The notes: generated by a model not told the origin, from the sequence alone. A stretch of 64,000 bases of DNA from Corynespora cassiicola (GCA_022059125.1 JAEUWY010000023.1:434001-498000); one strand, 5' to 3'; counted from the first letter of the stretch, positions 46,286 to 59,409 are shown. Made by a program: numbers and translations.

Positions 46286-49200
46286 GGTAAATGAGCATAT
46301 GCAGATGTCTGGCAGCGGTCACTGAAAAGTGGAAACAGAAGTGTGTTTAGTGAAGAAAGGACATTGGCGACGGGTAGACTGTATACATTCAATTCGGGCG
46401 CGAAGCAATCTTGTGGCAATTGCAATGGATAAAATGCATACTGTAGAAGCCTTCCCAGATGCAAGAAATAAAAGACGCACTGTGCAGGGCCATCTCAAGC
46501 GTGTCTGTGGCCCACTGCTATTGGTTGAATTTACGCCCTGGCTGGACAACCCATGGGCGACAGGAAAATTAGGCGAAATAATTCAAGAGATAATTGTTGA
46601 ACTCGTGAACTGGAACAGCTGGGAACGTTGGTCAATGCAGGAATACAGCGAAGAAGAATGCCTTTGTGGCCAATCACGAATGCAATTGCAAGACCTCAGC
46701 CAACGGTAGTCTCTGGAAATAGGCCGGAAGACGGCTGTCTCCTAAAGTAAAGCGTGGGATATACGTGGTCCTCGGGGGACAAGGCGAGGAGATTTGATTT
46801 CAGCTTCCTGAAGAGTCTAGCGGATCGGGCGAGTGACATTCTCGAGGCATGTCAACGGAGAGATTTTCAGCCACCCGAGGGACAGAACTGGGCTGTTTTC
46901 ACATGCAACTCTGGTCCGACGTCTTGGCCTTCGCATCTGCACTTGCGTCCGCCAGCAAGCGAAGGCGAAGGCAAGTATTTGATATCTGAAATGTGACCGG
47001 TGAACAAGCTGATAGTATATGATACAGAAGTGTGACTTTGTCCTGAGTCGCTTGGGGCCCAAGAAAGCGGAGCGGGGGGCATGCCTAAAGAGGAAAGTGG
47101 TTAAGTCATGTATCGTACTTCCCTTTCGACGAATACTTGCAAGCGACTTTCAGAATACACGGCAGGTTCTGAGCACGTTGGGTGGATCGCCACAGAACAT
47201 GACTAGAACGGGTTTGCCGAGGCTGCTAATTCACCGACAAGTTGCGAAGCGAGGCGGATGAGAAAAATGCCTCGTGGGGTTGTGACGGAAAGAGGAGGGA
47301 TCTGCTTTCCAGGATGATTAGCAAGCTGGTTGGCAACGGTTTCTATGTGACGAAAAGTGCCACCATCCTAATCATGTGGTATTCTAACGGTGTAGGGAGA
47401 CGGCCAGCCCCGGGCCAATGAAGTTGAAATGTGACGATTTGCCATGCAAAGAGTCGGAGTTTCCGGTCACGTGTGCTCATGTCAGGGCTGGGCAGTAAGC
47501 TCCTAGCGGGCGATCGACGCAGCCGCCATTACTGCGGCCGGGAATTGATAGAGAGTAGACAGATAGTGCGAGGAACGATCAAGAGCGGTGGAGGCATGAG
47601 ATACACCGGCCGATTTGTGGGGGACGCGTCGAAGCGGGCGCGGTTGACCCGCCATCAGAACCTCAGCTGGCGCTTGATCACTGCCTGGAGCAGAAAATGG
47701 AATTGCACCTCCACGCCGACCGATGATGCGTATTATGGAGGGTCGTCGCGGCGTCAGAGGTTGCGCAAGCCCGTGGCTGCTCGGCCACAAGACGAATGTA
47801 AGGTGTGCTCAGCCGCAGGATTCTCTGTAATTGTTTAGTCACAGTGCAGTTTCTTATGTCAGGGCCTCTATGGCGGCGAGACGACCACCACAGGCGCATC
47901 TAGACGCATACAGTGCCAGACTGTTCGGTGAAGGGCGCAGTGCAGTGCAATATGGCCATGCTCAGTCGCATGCGCACGCGTCCCATGAGACAGTGGAGCG
48001 CCTCCCGGACATGCCTTGGACCCCAATGGCGCGTCGAGTATCACAGGGAGCTGCGTCTTCAGGCTGACAGATGAAGTCCCCGGTGGTTGACAAAACAAGG
48101 GGAAAAAAAGGCCAGTGTGCAAAGGCAGATGGGAGGCGCATGGACGGGGTGAGACATGAGGCAGTTGGGAGAGCTGGATTGAGACGTGCCGACGGCAGGC
48201 CGGCAGGACAGGTGAACGATGGATGCTGCGAGGGAATACGAAGGCCGGAGAGGAGTGAGAGGAGTGAAGGTTGCACCCCACGATGCAGAGGTCAGGAATA
48301 GACGGCGACGGAGCTGGTGGTGTTGGTTGCACTGGCGGGCCGTTGGGGTGGTGGCAGGAGCGACCGGGCACTTGGCAGGTACCGCGGCCAGCGCTGCAGT
48401 CGCGGGAGGAATTAGCGAGGAAGGGGCAGCCCTGGCTCTCCAGGGCTCTCCCACTCTGCGGGTACCACCCATCCCTTCACGCTTCATCCCTCGCACAACC
48501 CCCGGCTCAGCCCTACGCACCATCCGCCGTGTCCGCTGCCTACCTACCCAGCTATCTGCCCACTAGCCCGCTATACAACTCGTATCGTAAGCGCTTCTTT
48601 GCCAATCCTACTGCGCCTGGGTGGCCAATGATCGGCCGCCCGCGCGCACAGTACTAATCTCTGACAGCACACTAACCTGACCAATCTGCATCCCCCCTCT
48701 GCCCTCCCAGCTGTAACACAGCCACGAGGCTCCATGGTAGAGACGTGATGCCGAACAGCTTGCAGCTTGCCTGATCTACAGGCCCCTGTCTACACCGACA
48801 CTGCGGCACTCGCAGCTCGTCTCCCCATCTGGAAATTCTGCTGCAAATGGGGAGCTTGACCTAGAGCCGCACTAAGTCATTCGCCGTTGGGCAATCCTTT
48901 GGGAACTACAGTGCATCAATCACGCCTCACCGACGCCGTCGTCAGAGGACCCGTTGTCCATTTTTAGTATGGGCCCGTGTTCTGGGCTGCTCCCAGATCA
49001 GAGATGCTGCTCCAGGGCTGGCTCAAGGCGGTGCGCAGGCTAACGAGCCCATCTTGGGGCCAGATACAGTGAGTCGACATGGCCGCGAGAGGCAGTAATT
49101 CTGCACAGCGGGTGATACGAGGGCAGAAGATGCCTTGGACATGCCCAGGCGGGACTAATAGCAGGTCAGAATGCGAGGTGTGGGATTTGTATAAAGGACA

Positions 49201-49395
49201 TCCAAGGTCCCGAGATACAACGACAGCAGCACACAAGCGTGAACGCCTCCGCATTCCAGCACCACGATTGCTCGACAGCCTGCCGCCCGACTAGACGACC
49301 ATTCTCTCGACTCTGTCATTCCCAGTCGACTCCCTTCTCTTGCTCTTGGCTACCGTGCGCCCACGCCCCGCCGCCGTCGACATCACCAATTCCAC
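46286..49395. other. 3.1-kb gene-poor stretch
   Basis: No gene with support. Overlapping open frames on both strands near 47.5-48.6 kb reflect GC-rich, stop-poor sequence rather than recognisable proteins. A TATAAAG box lies at 49190-49196, 200 bases before the next gene. Confidence 0.4.
49190..49196 (+). promoter_or_regulatory. TATA box of the small four-exon gene
   Basis: TATAAAG sits 200 bases upstream of ATG 49396, consistent with a ~170-base 5' leader. The box is seen; its use is inferred. Confidence 0.4.
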
Positions 49396-50236
49396 ATGCC
49401 CCGTTACTTCAGGACCAAGCGAAATGATGGAGAGCCAGACCCCGACCCCGAGCCACCCATGGCACCGCCGTGAGTAGTCCCGTCGCCCAATCTCGCCGGC
49501 TCGTATGCCCTCGGATAGCGCGCTAACCCAATTCAGAGTCATCATTTTGTCCCAAACTGGCAACGGCCGTTGGCACGAACCGCGGCTCGACGCTCCAGAC
49601 CCTGAGCGCCAGCCACCTACGTCAGCGCCGTACGTGCCAGCTCTACCAGCAAATCCAGCTTTTCTCTGCTAAGTGGGCGAGTATAAACCATACTGCTCCT
49701 TCTGCGCGATCCGGCTCCGCCAGATACAATCTTCGAAACTTGGACAAGAAGCGTCCTGCCGCTGCGGACCCTGACCCCGATCCGCCAGAGCCAGACCCTG
49801 CCCCGCCGTAAGTTTAGCCGACCCATCCCTGCCCTGCCCTGTGGCTACGCCTCGCGACTCGCCATCCCTCCACGTCACTCCTGCTGCTCGTGTGACTTAT
49901 AGCTTGAGCTCGACGCCTAACAACGAAGGCAGTATCATCATCCTCAACAAACGACCCGCCCGCTCCTCGCCACCTCATACCCTTACTCCAACTCCGACTT
50001 CAACCCCTTCGCACTCATCTGCTACTCCGTCCCCTGACCACCCCATGGGTTCCAAGGCCTCAAAAATCTCCGAGCGCGTCCAAGGCGGCAAGCTCCAGCC
50101 CTCCACCGCAAAGCAAGACAAGGAGGAGATGAAGGAGCCGAGCAACTACTACACCCACCGAAGCAAATCAATGCGCCGCAAGGCAGACAAGGTCGGGGGC
50201 GCTCCAGCCCAGGGCAGCGGTGGAGGCCTCTCATAG
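49396..50236 (+). CDS. Small disordered protein from four similar exons with identical intron phase (194 aa)
   Basis: Exons 49396-49469, 49537-49629, 49724-49807 and 49903-50236 are joined by three introns that are all phase 2. Donors are GTGAGT, GTACGT and GTAAGT; acceptors are TTCAG, GCCAG and TATAG. Each of the first three exons ends in a Pro/Asp-rich block (PDPDPEPPMAPP, APDPERQPPTSAP, ADPDPDPPEPDPAPP) immediately before the junction. The exons are therefore likely internal duplicates. The C-terminal ~60 residues are Lys/Ser-rich and more ordered (MGSKASKISERVQGGKLQP, then NYYTHRSKSMRRKADKV). No signal peptide, membrane segment or known family was recognised. The precise splice phases make a real gene likely despite the lack of homology. 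Confidence 0.65.
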
Positions 50237-53200
50237 CGCAAGCGCCATGTGATGGCTGCATCGTCACTGCCGCCGCTGCATCCCGCGCGCATGTGATGGA
50301 GAGTGCAATCTCTTTTGGATTTCGAGCGACAGGTGTCAGGAGCTAGAAATTTTCTTCGACGGCACACACGGGATGCCTCCCTGGCGGATGCGTCTGCCAA
50401 CCATCTTACTTCTACCTTCCTTTACGCTATCTTGTCATTTTGAAGAGCATTCTAGCTTTTCTTTGTTTTCTCAATATATCACTCAGTTGTTCTCTAAAGT
50501 CCGCATCTCTGCATTCTCATCATCTATTGTCAATTGCCAGCTGCCCATGTTTACATTCCTGACTGACCATGATATTTTCGTATGACTGGTTTCTCATCTC
50601 CAATCATAGATCTATTTTTGTCCTCGCTTGCTGCGCCAATCACCAATTATTCCGCCTCCATCCATACTCTCCGCCCTGTTCTTCATCCTCCGAGTCCGAC
50701 GCGGCCCCATACACGGTCCCAGGCCGTCATTCATATTTGCCTCGTATTAATCTTGGTCCTTATCTGCAATCGGTCGGAGCCAGCCACAGGACAAACACGC
50801 AACATTCTCCTTCAATGCGCCATCGCAAGAAACTTGAAATAGCCAATATTTCTCGACAAGGAAGTTGACGTGGGGAAATCGAACCTCTTCCCAAAGTGGC
50901 TAAGCACCGCGGAGATTGCACCCATTGCAATCCCATCTATCCTCATTCTGACATGAAGATTCCAAAGAAATCTCCCGATGCGTGTTCAATTCGCCTATTG
51001 ACTTTGCCATCGCCCCCAGAAGGATTCATAGACTTCTGTGCCGACATTGCGACCACGGCCGGCCAGGTAGAATACCTGTCGTTGAGAGGGACGGAAGAGT
51101 CGCGCTACTCCATACATGCACACAGCCACTGGTCGATCGCGTTGGGACTGCCCAGCAAGCGAGATGGGCGAGCCCGGGGCCAAGACACCAGTCGATCACA
51201 TGGTCGCGACACTGCACCGGTAGCAGCAGCACCTTACCCCCCTGGCCCATCACAGTGGCCCCGGTGGGTCGTTACCTCCCTGCCGGTGAGCACATAGCCA
51301 CAGTGGAACGACGGAACGAGGACAAAAGATCTATTTGTGGATGGCAGTTTGGACTTCACCGGTCGGTGCTGCGGCCTGCTACAGGGGGCTGGAGTTGGGG
51401 TTGCGGATGTGCGCAGGTGGGGGAGGGGAGGGCTCCGGTCACACAAGGGTTGCGGCGAGGGATCGGAGGAGGGGCAATACGGGCCGTTGGATCGACTGCT
51501 TGGGGGTACACGGACGGGCTGTTGGGCGAGGGGGCGTCGGAGGTGGGCGCATTGGGGGTTGTTGTTGGCTAGGTTGTTTTTCTTGTGTCGGCGATGTGGG
51601 ATATTGGTGGGGTTGGAGCGAGGGAACGTGATTGATGGGTAGGCGTCTATGTGTGGCTATGCTGACCGTCTTACCATGTTTCTGATACTTTCAGTCGGTG
51701 ATGTCGGATGGACTGGATTGAGCATCTTCTTGTTCAGTCATCCGCTGGGAGTGCTCGAATAAGGATGGTATACCTTGCGTCGCGGGGTTTGAGACTAAAC
51801 ACGTAGGATGACATTATATTGGAGGCTAGGGTTGTCTAGTCAACCGATACTGCGAATGACATAAAGTACCAGAATGCCAACATCAACCCCAAAAAGCGCC
51901 ATGCAAAACATCAGCCCCGTGGAGTAGACGTGTTTGATGAGGGATGAGGTTCCATATATTTGTATCACTTATTTACAATAAGAACATGCTTTCGGATCAT
52001 TTCAATTCTGACCTTGCCATTGTAAAGAAACACACCGTCGAATTATAGTATCAATGGTACACCTTCATCATGCCACCTTCGTATCCGCGGACCTAATTGT
52101 CCTCACCGACCCACTTTTCTCCATCTCCATCTCGCGCACATACTAAGCCTTGAAGTATGTCTCTCCGCCCACTCCTTCATCTCAACCTCTCTCGCACAAC
52201 GAGCCTCGGAAGCGGCATCGCCATCGTCCCATCCGCTTGCGGCAATCCGAGCGACTGCTTGTAGGGCGGTCCTCGTGCATGCGGGAAAACGGTGCCAGTT
52301 TCGATGATGAATGTATGCGTGGCTTTGAGAAAGTTCCAGTCCGAGGTGAGCGGATGGTCCAGGGGTGGCCGTGCGCATATGGAGGTGCTGTCGAGGGGTG
52401 GAGAGGTGGCTTGTTGGCGGGGTTTATGGAGGAAAGAAAATGTAGACGGGCATGCTGCGCAACCGGATATCATCTCTCATGCGTATTGGCGCAAGACGGC
52501 CATCGGGACGAGATATCCCGGTTGCAAAACCCGTGCTTGGGCTTTTGTAGGTATTGGTCCGAAAGACGACAAATGGGACTTATGGTCAAAGGTGTACCAA
52601 AAGTCTCTTTCCCCGCGATGGGAGAGGATGGAAGTGGTAGGCCGGCGTCTTGCCAAAGGAAGTGCTGCGGTAGTTTTTCCCAGCGATGCGTGCAAAGTCG
52701 ACATGGTGGAGTAGGTGGGCTGTGAAGGGATGAGCTCGCAGCCCCAAAGCCGTTTGTGGGCGTTGATCTCGCCAAACTGCATACCTGCGTGCAAATTTGA
52801 ACCAAGAGATTGTCGGTTAATAGTCGATCAAGGACGGCCTTCTTCTCGGGGGCGAGCTACGCGCCCACTGCCTACCATCTACCCAGGCATTGAACCCTTG
52901 GGAAGTGTGGGAGCATCCACACCTTCCAGTGACCATCGCCTGGAAGGATGGCACGAGACAAAAGTATATTTGGGAGGGGAAGCCCTGGAAACATGGCGGC
53001 GGCGATCTACCAGCCGCACATGTACGCGGAGGTTCCCCTGCTGGGTCAAAGCCGATGCCATCCTCAGAGAATCAACAACGCCTCCTCGATCCAAAGAACG
53101 AGGCTCTACGCTGCGATTTTCTTAAGCAGAGCCCTCCAACCCCAAAGTGGAACCTGTGCCTCCTCGGAGGGCTCGTCGCGCACTCCCACCCCGAAGGACG

Positions 53201-54081
53201 GGAGATTTATGCGAGTCACCCTTCTCAGCAGAGGCTCCGCATACTTTTGTCTCGCGGCAGCCACGATTCTCATCAGGTCCAATGCCTTCTCAGGGAGGAC
53301 GTCGCGCAACCACAACCCATCGCGGGCCGTACTGCTCAGTCACTCCCCTCGGCAAAGGAGCCGATGGGCGGCATCGTGGGTGTTGCCGGGCAATGGGCGC
53401 TTCGTAATGGTCCCGGGCCCCTGGGAGGTCTTCGACGCTCCTGGTCTAAATTCTATGACGAGGTCAGTGACTGCGTGAAAAAACCAGGCCAGTGGTGGGA
53501 GGAAGGGAGTGACTTACGCAGGACGAGGCCCAGGAACATCAGAGTTGGGGCCGAAGACTCGGCTGGGGAAAGTTTAACAAGATTTAGGTGGCATTTTGAG
53601 AGCTGTGTGCGTGCATGGAGGGAAGAAGGGAAGAAAGAGGGGCAGACGGTGATTGTTTAGGCATCGTGACCCGCCAAGAGAGTCGCGTCAACTGAAGGCA
53701 AACGCTGCGCTAGGCCAAAAAGGATGCCAGGATATTGCTTTCCCACACTAAAGCGGGTTACTGTGGCAGTAGTGGGGTCCGTGGGTAGTGAAGAGGCGGG
53801 CTGGTTGGTCCGCGGAGGTTGCCCCAGGGGCTACTGTGGCCAGATGCCAGATTACTGGGGGACATGCAGGTGCAATAACGGCAAAAAGGTAACCCAGGGG
53901 GGAAACAAGCTCAGGATAGGGAGGAAAATGAGATTTTACTGGCTTAGAGGCATCGGGTCTCCATCAAGGCCTTCGAGCGGCTGGTACTGAGCTGGCACAC
54001 GCGCAAAATACCAGAAAACGGGCGGCAATAGCTTGAAATGGACGCTATTTGATGGTACTATGCAGCTACATATTATATGAA
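50237..54081. other. 3.8-kb stretch without a supported gene, G-rich patch
   Basis: No intact gene recognised. The longest open frame (52890-53660, +) starts with TTG and overlaps other open frames, so I treat it as chance. A minus-strand ORF (52477-52794) has an internal ATG but no recognisable product. The 51.3-51.6 kb part is G-rich on the plus strand. A long non-coding transcript or an unrecognised multi-exon gene cannot be excluded. Confidence 0.4.
51384..51432 (+). other. G-run cluster, possible G-quadruplex
   Basis: Five runs of three to five Gs occur within 49 bases: 51384-51388, 51397-51400, 51419-51423, 51425-51428 and 51430-51432. The last three are separated by single A's. The arrangement could fold as a G-quadruplex in single-stranded DNA or RNA. 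There is no gene context to assign a role. Confidence 0.35.
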
Positions 54082-57000
54082 TCAGAACTTCCAGCCTTCG
54101 AGGCCCTCCTCCCTCATCTTCGCATACCAGTCTTTCACGTACGGTAGGCCTACGTGGGGGCCGTACGGGTTCTTCTCCCACTGCGGCCGCGGGGCCGGCA
54201 GCCCCGTCTCCTCTTCACACCTCGCCATGAGCTCCCGCATGCTGCCTCCACGGTCGTAGCTCAAGTCCTCTGTGTAGCCCGTGGCCTTCCTCTCCTCTCG
54301 CATTTTTTGTCGGAGCTCCGTGGTTGCTCCTTCGTTGACTGTGAAATCACCAGGGCGGACGACGACGCCGTAGTTTTTGGCGGCACCGGACACTGTGACA
54401 AGCTTGCGGTGCACCTCGGCAGCTACAATCTGCGCAGGGCGGGTCAGGGGATCTCCCAGACCACCGCCGCCCCAGGTTATCCATTCTAGGACATCACCTA
54501 CTACTTGTTAGTGCTTGCTCCGACCTCGTAGGCACTCGTGGAACAGTTGACTTACCAGGGAGCACGTGCACATGGTCTTGCTTCGATTGTAGCAGCTCCA
54601 TGTTGTCCTTCTCTTCGTCCGTGCCGTAGCTGTTATTGCGGTATACGATCTTCTTCGACCGCGAGCCCGGGGACCCGCCGTTCACGCCCCACGGCTTGAT
54701 AAGCCACCTATCGTCGTGAATGCTCACCTCTCCCTCGTTCAGGAACCGGTACAACGTCCTCTGCGCATTACCGCCACGGAAATAGCCAGCACCACCCGAG
54801 TCTGGCAGCGCCTCGTTGGCTTCAAGAATGAGCGGGAAGTACAACTCGATGTTCTCAGTGGGAATGGACTTGATGGCAGGGAATAAACAGTGGCAATCTG
54901 GGCCATCGCCGATCGGTCGCGCCGGAACACCTCCAAAGCCAATTTGGTAAAGAAGGAAGAACTCGCCGTCGGGCTTGAATCCCGAGTAGAACAGATGGGG
55001 TGAGTCAGAGAAGCCCGCTGCACATCGGTACGCTGGGTTTCGCTGACCAAACAAAGCCTGCATGACATCCATCACACGGCCGAGCAAATGTGTCCGACAG
55101 CTCAGGGCAGCGGGGCGCACTGGACGCAGAATCGTGCCAGACGGTATCCTAATCTCGACGAGGTCGTGGAAGCCATCGTTGACGACGCAGTGCGGATCGT
55201 AGACCGCGAGGAGATAATATCCGATGAACATCTTGAACATGGTGATCGAGAGGTAGAAGTTCATCGAAGTGTTGGACTGCGGCGATGTACCGTCCCAGTC
55301 AAACACCAGCTTATCGCCCTCTTTCTGCATGGTACAAGAGATGGCGTACGGCCCGATGCCCTGTCCGTCATCATCGATGAAGTCGGTGAAGCTCGACTTC
55401 TCGTTGCCAATCTTCTCATCGATGATGGTCTTAATAGCAGCACGGTTCTGGGCAAGAAGGTCGTCGGTAGCGGCAGTGTACAACTCCAGACCATAGCGAT
55501 CACAGAGCTCGCAGACACGAGCGGCAGCAGTTTTGCAAGCCGCCACCAGCGCGACGAGATCGGACTGGAACCACTCGGGACGGCGAGAGTTTCGGAAGAA
55601 GAGGCTAGCCAGAGCCTCGTTATACACACCCTTGTCGTACAGCTTGCAGATGGGGATTTGCAGGCCATCTTCGAAGATGGTGCCCGCGTTAATGCTCATG
55701 GATCCAGGAACCTTGCCCTGGACATCGGTCAAATGGCCAAAGTTGGCTGCCCAACCCACGAGCTTGTGTTCGTAGTATATGGGAAGGAGAACGATAACGT
55801 CGTTCAAATGAGATACAGCACCATCGATCTGATACACGTCGTTCGTCACGAAGATGTCACCCTCTTCGATCGAACCCTTCCACCCATTCAGGAACTGTGT
55901 GATAAAGCTGCCGAACTGGCCGACCAACATCTGGCCGCGGGTGTTGGTGATGACGTTGAACTCATCTTGCTGCTCTCGGATAGCAGGCGACATGGCACAC
56001 CTCAGCATCAGCGTGTCCATTTCGCGGCGAATGGAGCCAAGTGCAGACGAGATCAGGGTGGAGATCAAAGGCTGCTCCTTGATCAACTGCTCGGCAGACT
56101 CCTTGGTGTGCACAACCTTCTGCTCTGCCTTCTTCTCCTCAGGCCAGATGAGAATGTTGCCCATCGAATCGACCTCACCAAAGTATCCAGGAAGAATCAG
56201 AGTGTTGGAATCCATCTCGGTGACAACAGCAGGCCCAGGAATCTTGATGCCGGCCTTCATGAGCTTGGAGCGATCCCAGAAGGTGGCTTCAACCTTGGCG
56301 CCCTCGTATGTGATGTCTTGCTTCATCACGATGGCATCTTCTGGAGGCGTCGAGCTCGATGCCTGCTCGATGGCGCTAATGGCCACCTCCTCAGAGGCAT
56401 CGGTCGCCTTTGCGCGCATGCGCATGGTCTCCAGCTCGGCAGTCTCATGGTGGAAGCCAAACTGCTGCTCGTGCAGCTCCCCAAACTTGGTGCGAAGAAT
56501 CTGCAGGAGGCCTTCAGTATTCTTCAAGTCTTCCTCGGTGAAATCGACTGTGAGGGTCATGGCCTGGCCCTTGTACCGCATGTCTGATTGGTACAGGATC
56601 TTCAGATCAGCATTCTCGTTGCCAAGCGCCTCCCTCATCTTTGCAACGCATCCATCCTTGAGCTCGGTAAGGGAGGTCGCCAAGTCTTCGGTGGTGATAT
56701 CGGAGAAGACCTTGATGTAGGTGCAGGATTGCTCATGCGACATCTTGGTCGTGGAATCTCCTTGCGCGCACAGGATGCCGGGGCTCGGAGGCACAATGAC
56801 AGGCCATGATCCAAGAAGCTTTCCAAGAGAGTTGGCATGCAGCGGGCCAGCGCCACCAAAAGCAACGAGCGCGAAATCGCGGGGATCGAAGCCTTGCTCC
56901 ACCGAAACGAGACGGAGTGCGCCATGCATTGATTCGTTCACCAAGTCGATGATGCCCTCAGCGGCAGCCGTTGTGTCCATGCCCATCTGCTTTGCAATAG

Positions 57001-58274
57001 ACTCAACCGCTGCCAGAGAGGCGGCAACATCGAGCTGGAATGCGCCACCTAGCAGCTTCGAAGGCAGATATCCCAATGTGAGGTTGGCATCGGTGACGGT
57101 GGCTTGTGTTCCACCCTTTCCGTATGCCGCCGGGCCTGGGGTTGCTCCACTGGATTCAGGGCCGACGCGCAGCTGCTTTGTGAAGTCGTTGTAAATGGCG
57201 ATGGAGCCACCGCCCGCGCCAACGGTACGCACGTCGACGGATGGCGCCTTGACAGTCAAGGGGCCCACGTTGGTCTCTCTGCGGATGATCACATCGGATC
57301 CAGAGAGCAGCGCGCAATCGGTACTCGTACCTCCCATGTCTAGCGTGATGAGGTTCTTGAAGGGAGTGTTCTTCGCGACCAGATGCGAGACGGCCTTTAC
57401 TCCGCCAGCAGGGCCGCTCATCAAGATGTGCACAGGCAGGTCTCCTGCGATATCCACCGATGTGAGGTCTCCGTCCGATTTCAAGATGCGGATAGTGTCG
57501 GTATCCGCAGCGAGCATCTTTTGCAAGTTGTTCATGTATCGCTTGACGACGGGCTTGACGATGGCGTTCGCGGTGGTGGTGACGGTTCGCTCGTACTCCT
57601 GAATCTCCGGAAGCACATCAGTCGAAGTAACGACCTCGACGTCTGGTCCGAATTCATCATGAAGAATCTCCCTGATCTTGTTCTCATGAATGTTGTTGCT
57701 GAACGAGTTCAAGAGCGAGACCGAGATGGCTTCTGGTTTCTGCCTCTTGAGGTCTGCCAGGCTCTCTCGGAATGCCTTCTCGTCCAACTCCCTGAAGACA
57801 TCTCCTCCAATTGTCACGCGCTCTACAGCCTCTACGGTCCGTTCCAGCGGGACAATGGGCTGTGGCTGAACAAAGTTGATCCACGCACCCAGTCCACCAG
57901 GGATCTGACTTCTTCGGACAGTCAAGATGTCCTTGTGCCCTTTGGTAACGATCAATCCTGCCTTTGCGCCTTTGCCTTCCAATATCGCATTGGTGCCTGT
58001 AGTTGTGCCATGATGGATGTATTCGAATTTTCCATCCCAACCGTATTTCTCCTTGAGGATCTTTCGCGCTTTTGCGACGCCTTCCTGGACACCAATCGAC
58101 TGGTCGGAGGTGTTTGTAAGGACTTTGGCGCGGACTGATTGGCCGTCTGGCGTGATCACGCAGATGTCTGTAAAGGTTCTGGAGCTCCCGTCAGCATTTG
58201 CGTCTTCGCCCCGCGCTCGAAATTTTCGCGACTTACCCTCCCACATCTACACCCAATCTATACCCAGGAGCCAT
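54082..58274 (-). CDS. Hydantoinase/5-oxoprolinase-family protein, HyuA-HyuB fusion (1358 aa)
   Basis: Exon 1 is 58274-58237, exon 2 is 58178-54556 and exon 3 is 54497-54082. The first intron splits the N-terminal ATP-binding motif; splicing gives RLGVDVGGTFTD. The last junction restores LPGDVLEWITWGGGGLGDP. HyuA-type parts span residues ~6-740: HGTTTGTNAILEGKGAKAGL, LDMGGTSTD (second phosphate motif) and GAGGGSIA. The HyuB-type part runs from ~760 to the end (RREMDTLMLRCAMSPAIREQQDEFN, NDVYQIDGAVSHLND). Fusion of both halves in one chain of ~1,300 residues is usual for eukaryotic 5-oxoprolinases, which open the 5-oxoproline ring with ATP. The segment RSQIPGGLGAWINFVQPQPI differs from what I know of classical oxoprolinases, so hydantoin or another lactam is possible. 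Likely cytosolic. Confidence 0.85.
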
Positions 58275-59133
58275 GGCGAAGGATTACCGCGTCGAAAAGA
58301 AGAAAAAAAAAGAGACAGTTGAAGCTCCGAGGTGGCCAGTAGTGTTCCGCAACGGCACATGCAGGTGGCTCTATAAACTTTGCGCTTGCGCTGTCTGTCG
58401 GGCGGAGATAGCTAGCTCCCTACATCATCGGAACCCCTGCAACAAGCCGATCGCGCTCCGGATGGAAATCCGCCCTGATTGATAGGAAACCCAGGACGGC
58501 GCTTACAGACTGCCGATGGTGCGGGGTGCGTGGTGCGTGGTTGACACGAAACGTTCTGCGATAAGGCGATCCGCCTGCGGTACGGGAGGGGTTGGGGGAC
58601 CCTGTGCGATAAGGCTAGGGATCGCGATGGCGACGTCACTCGTCAAGACACCACCTTGACATCGTCTGCTGAGCAATCGCCGCATATCAACACCACGGAA
58701 GCCTCCAAGCGATCAATTCGAGCCGTGAGACACTGGCGGGATCCTCGACGCACTTGCCGCCTGAAAGTGGGAGACACCCTTCGGCCTGCGAGGGAGACGC
58801 GACTCGCCAACTCTCCGTGCTCAAAGTGGAACTCGGTCGAGCCACGGCCGTGCCAGGCAGCTCGGCTCCATATGACATGATCGAGTTGCGAAGGTGAACC
58901 GGCACTATGTTTGACGGCAGCTTTTGAGGCGACTAGTTTCGGCGTTGGCAGCGTCAATTGTGGAGTCAACAGGAGAGATGAAACTTGCCATGTGTTTCGG
59001 AGTGACATTCTACGCATCACGTGCCAACGCGTCACGCGTTTATGTAAGGCCGAGAAGAGCTCGTTGCTGGGCCGGTAAGCATCAATATGGTACGTATGCC
59101 ATAATTATAGAGGTCAGTAAGTTAGCACAATCA
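58275..59133. other. Upstream region of the HyuA-HyuB gene
   Basis: 859 bases containing the promoter of the hydantoinase/oxoprolinase gene. No supported ORF. GATA cores occur (for example CGATAAG near 58559 and 58600), compatible with but not proof of nitrogen control. Confidence 0.35.
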
Positions 59134-59409
59134 TCACGACCTTGGAAGACGATGCATCTTGGTAGCTTTGCGATACTGCTGAGGGAAAGACAGAAGCACC
59201 GATATGGTGAGAATTACCAAATTAGTAGCGAAGCAAACTCGCCATAGCCATTCGGGTTTTATGCCCATGAATCTCCTGGAACCTTCTCCGGTAAGAGACT
59301 TGTAGCCACCAAGAATTGCCACCCACACCAATGCAGCAAAGAATGAAGCGGATTCAGGCCCTTTCACACCCTGCCTAGCATAAAACAAGACAACTGGCAC
59401 TTGTAGCAT
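59134..59409 (-). CDS. Small putative two-helix membrane protein or gene fragment (91 aa)
   Basis: A complete ORF from ATG 59409 to TGA 59134. It has two hydrophobic stretches (SASFFAALVWVAILGG and VCFATNLVILTISVLLSFP) separated by a charged loop (KSLTGEGSRRFMGIKPEWLW). The second stretch is followed by a GTATCG donor-like site, so further exons may exist. No family recognised. It lies between the hydantoinase gene and the transporter, on the same strand as both. It could be a small accessory membrane protein or a remnant. Confidence 0.35.
   Translation of the reverse strand: MLQVPVVLFYARQGVKGPESASFFAALVWVAILGGYKSLTGEGSRRFMGIKPEWLWRVCFATNLVILTISVLLSFPQQYRKATKMHRLPRS

Noticed and set aside
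50896..51297. 133-codon plus-strand ORF with CxxC near its start
   Set aside because: Only a single CxxC and no matching partner; overlapping frames open; not convincing as a member of the small CxxC family.
52477..52794. Minus-strand ORF with an internal ATG at 52704
   Set aside because: No family resemblance, no splice continuation and no TATA or promoter hint; left as unsupported.
52890..53660. 256-codon open frame on the plus strand
   Set aside because: It starts at TTG, not ATG; two other overlapping frames are also open in the same GC-rich DNA, and the translation shows no recognisable motif or composition of a folded protein.
55088..56587. 499-codon plus-strand open frame
   Set aside because: Lies wholly antisense to the well-supported HyuA-HyuB gene; the open frame is a shadow of its codon usage.
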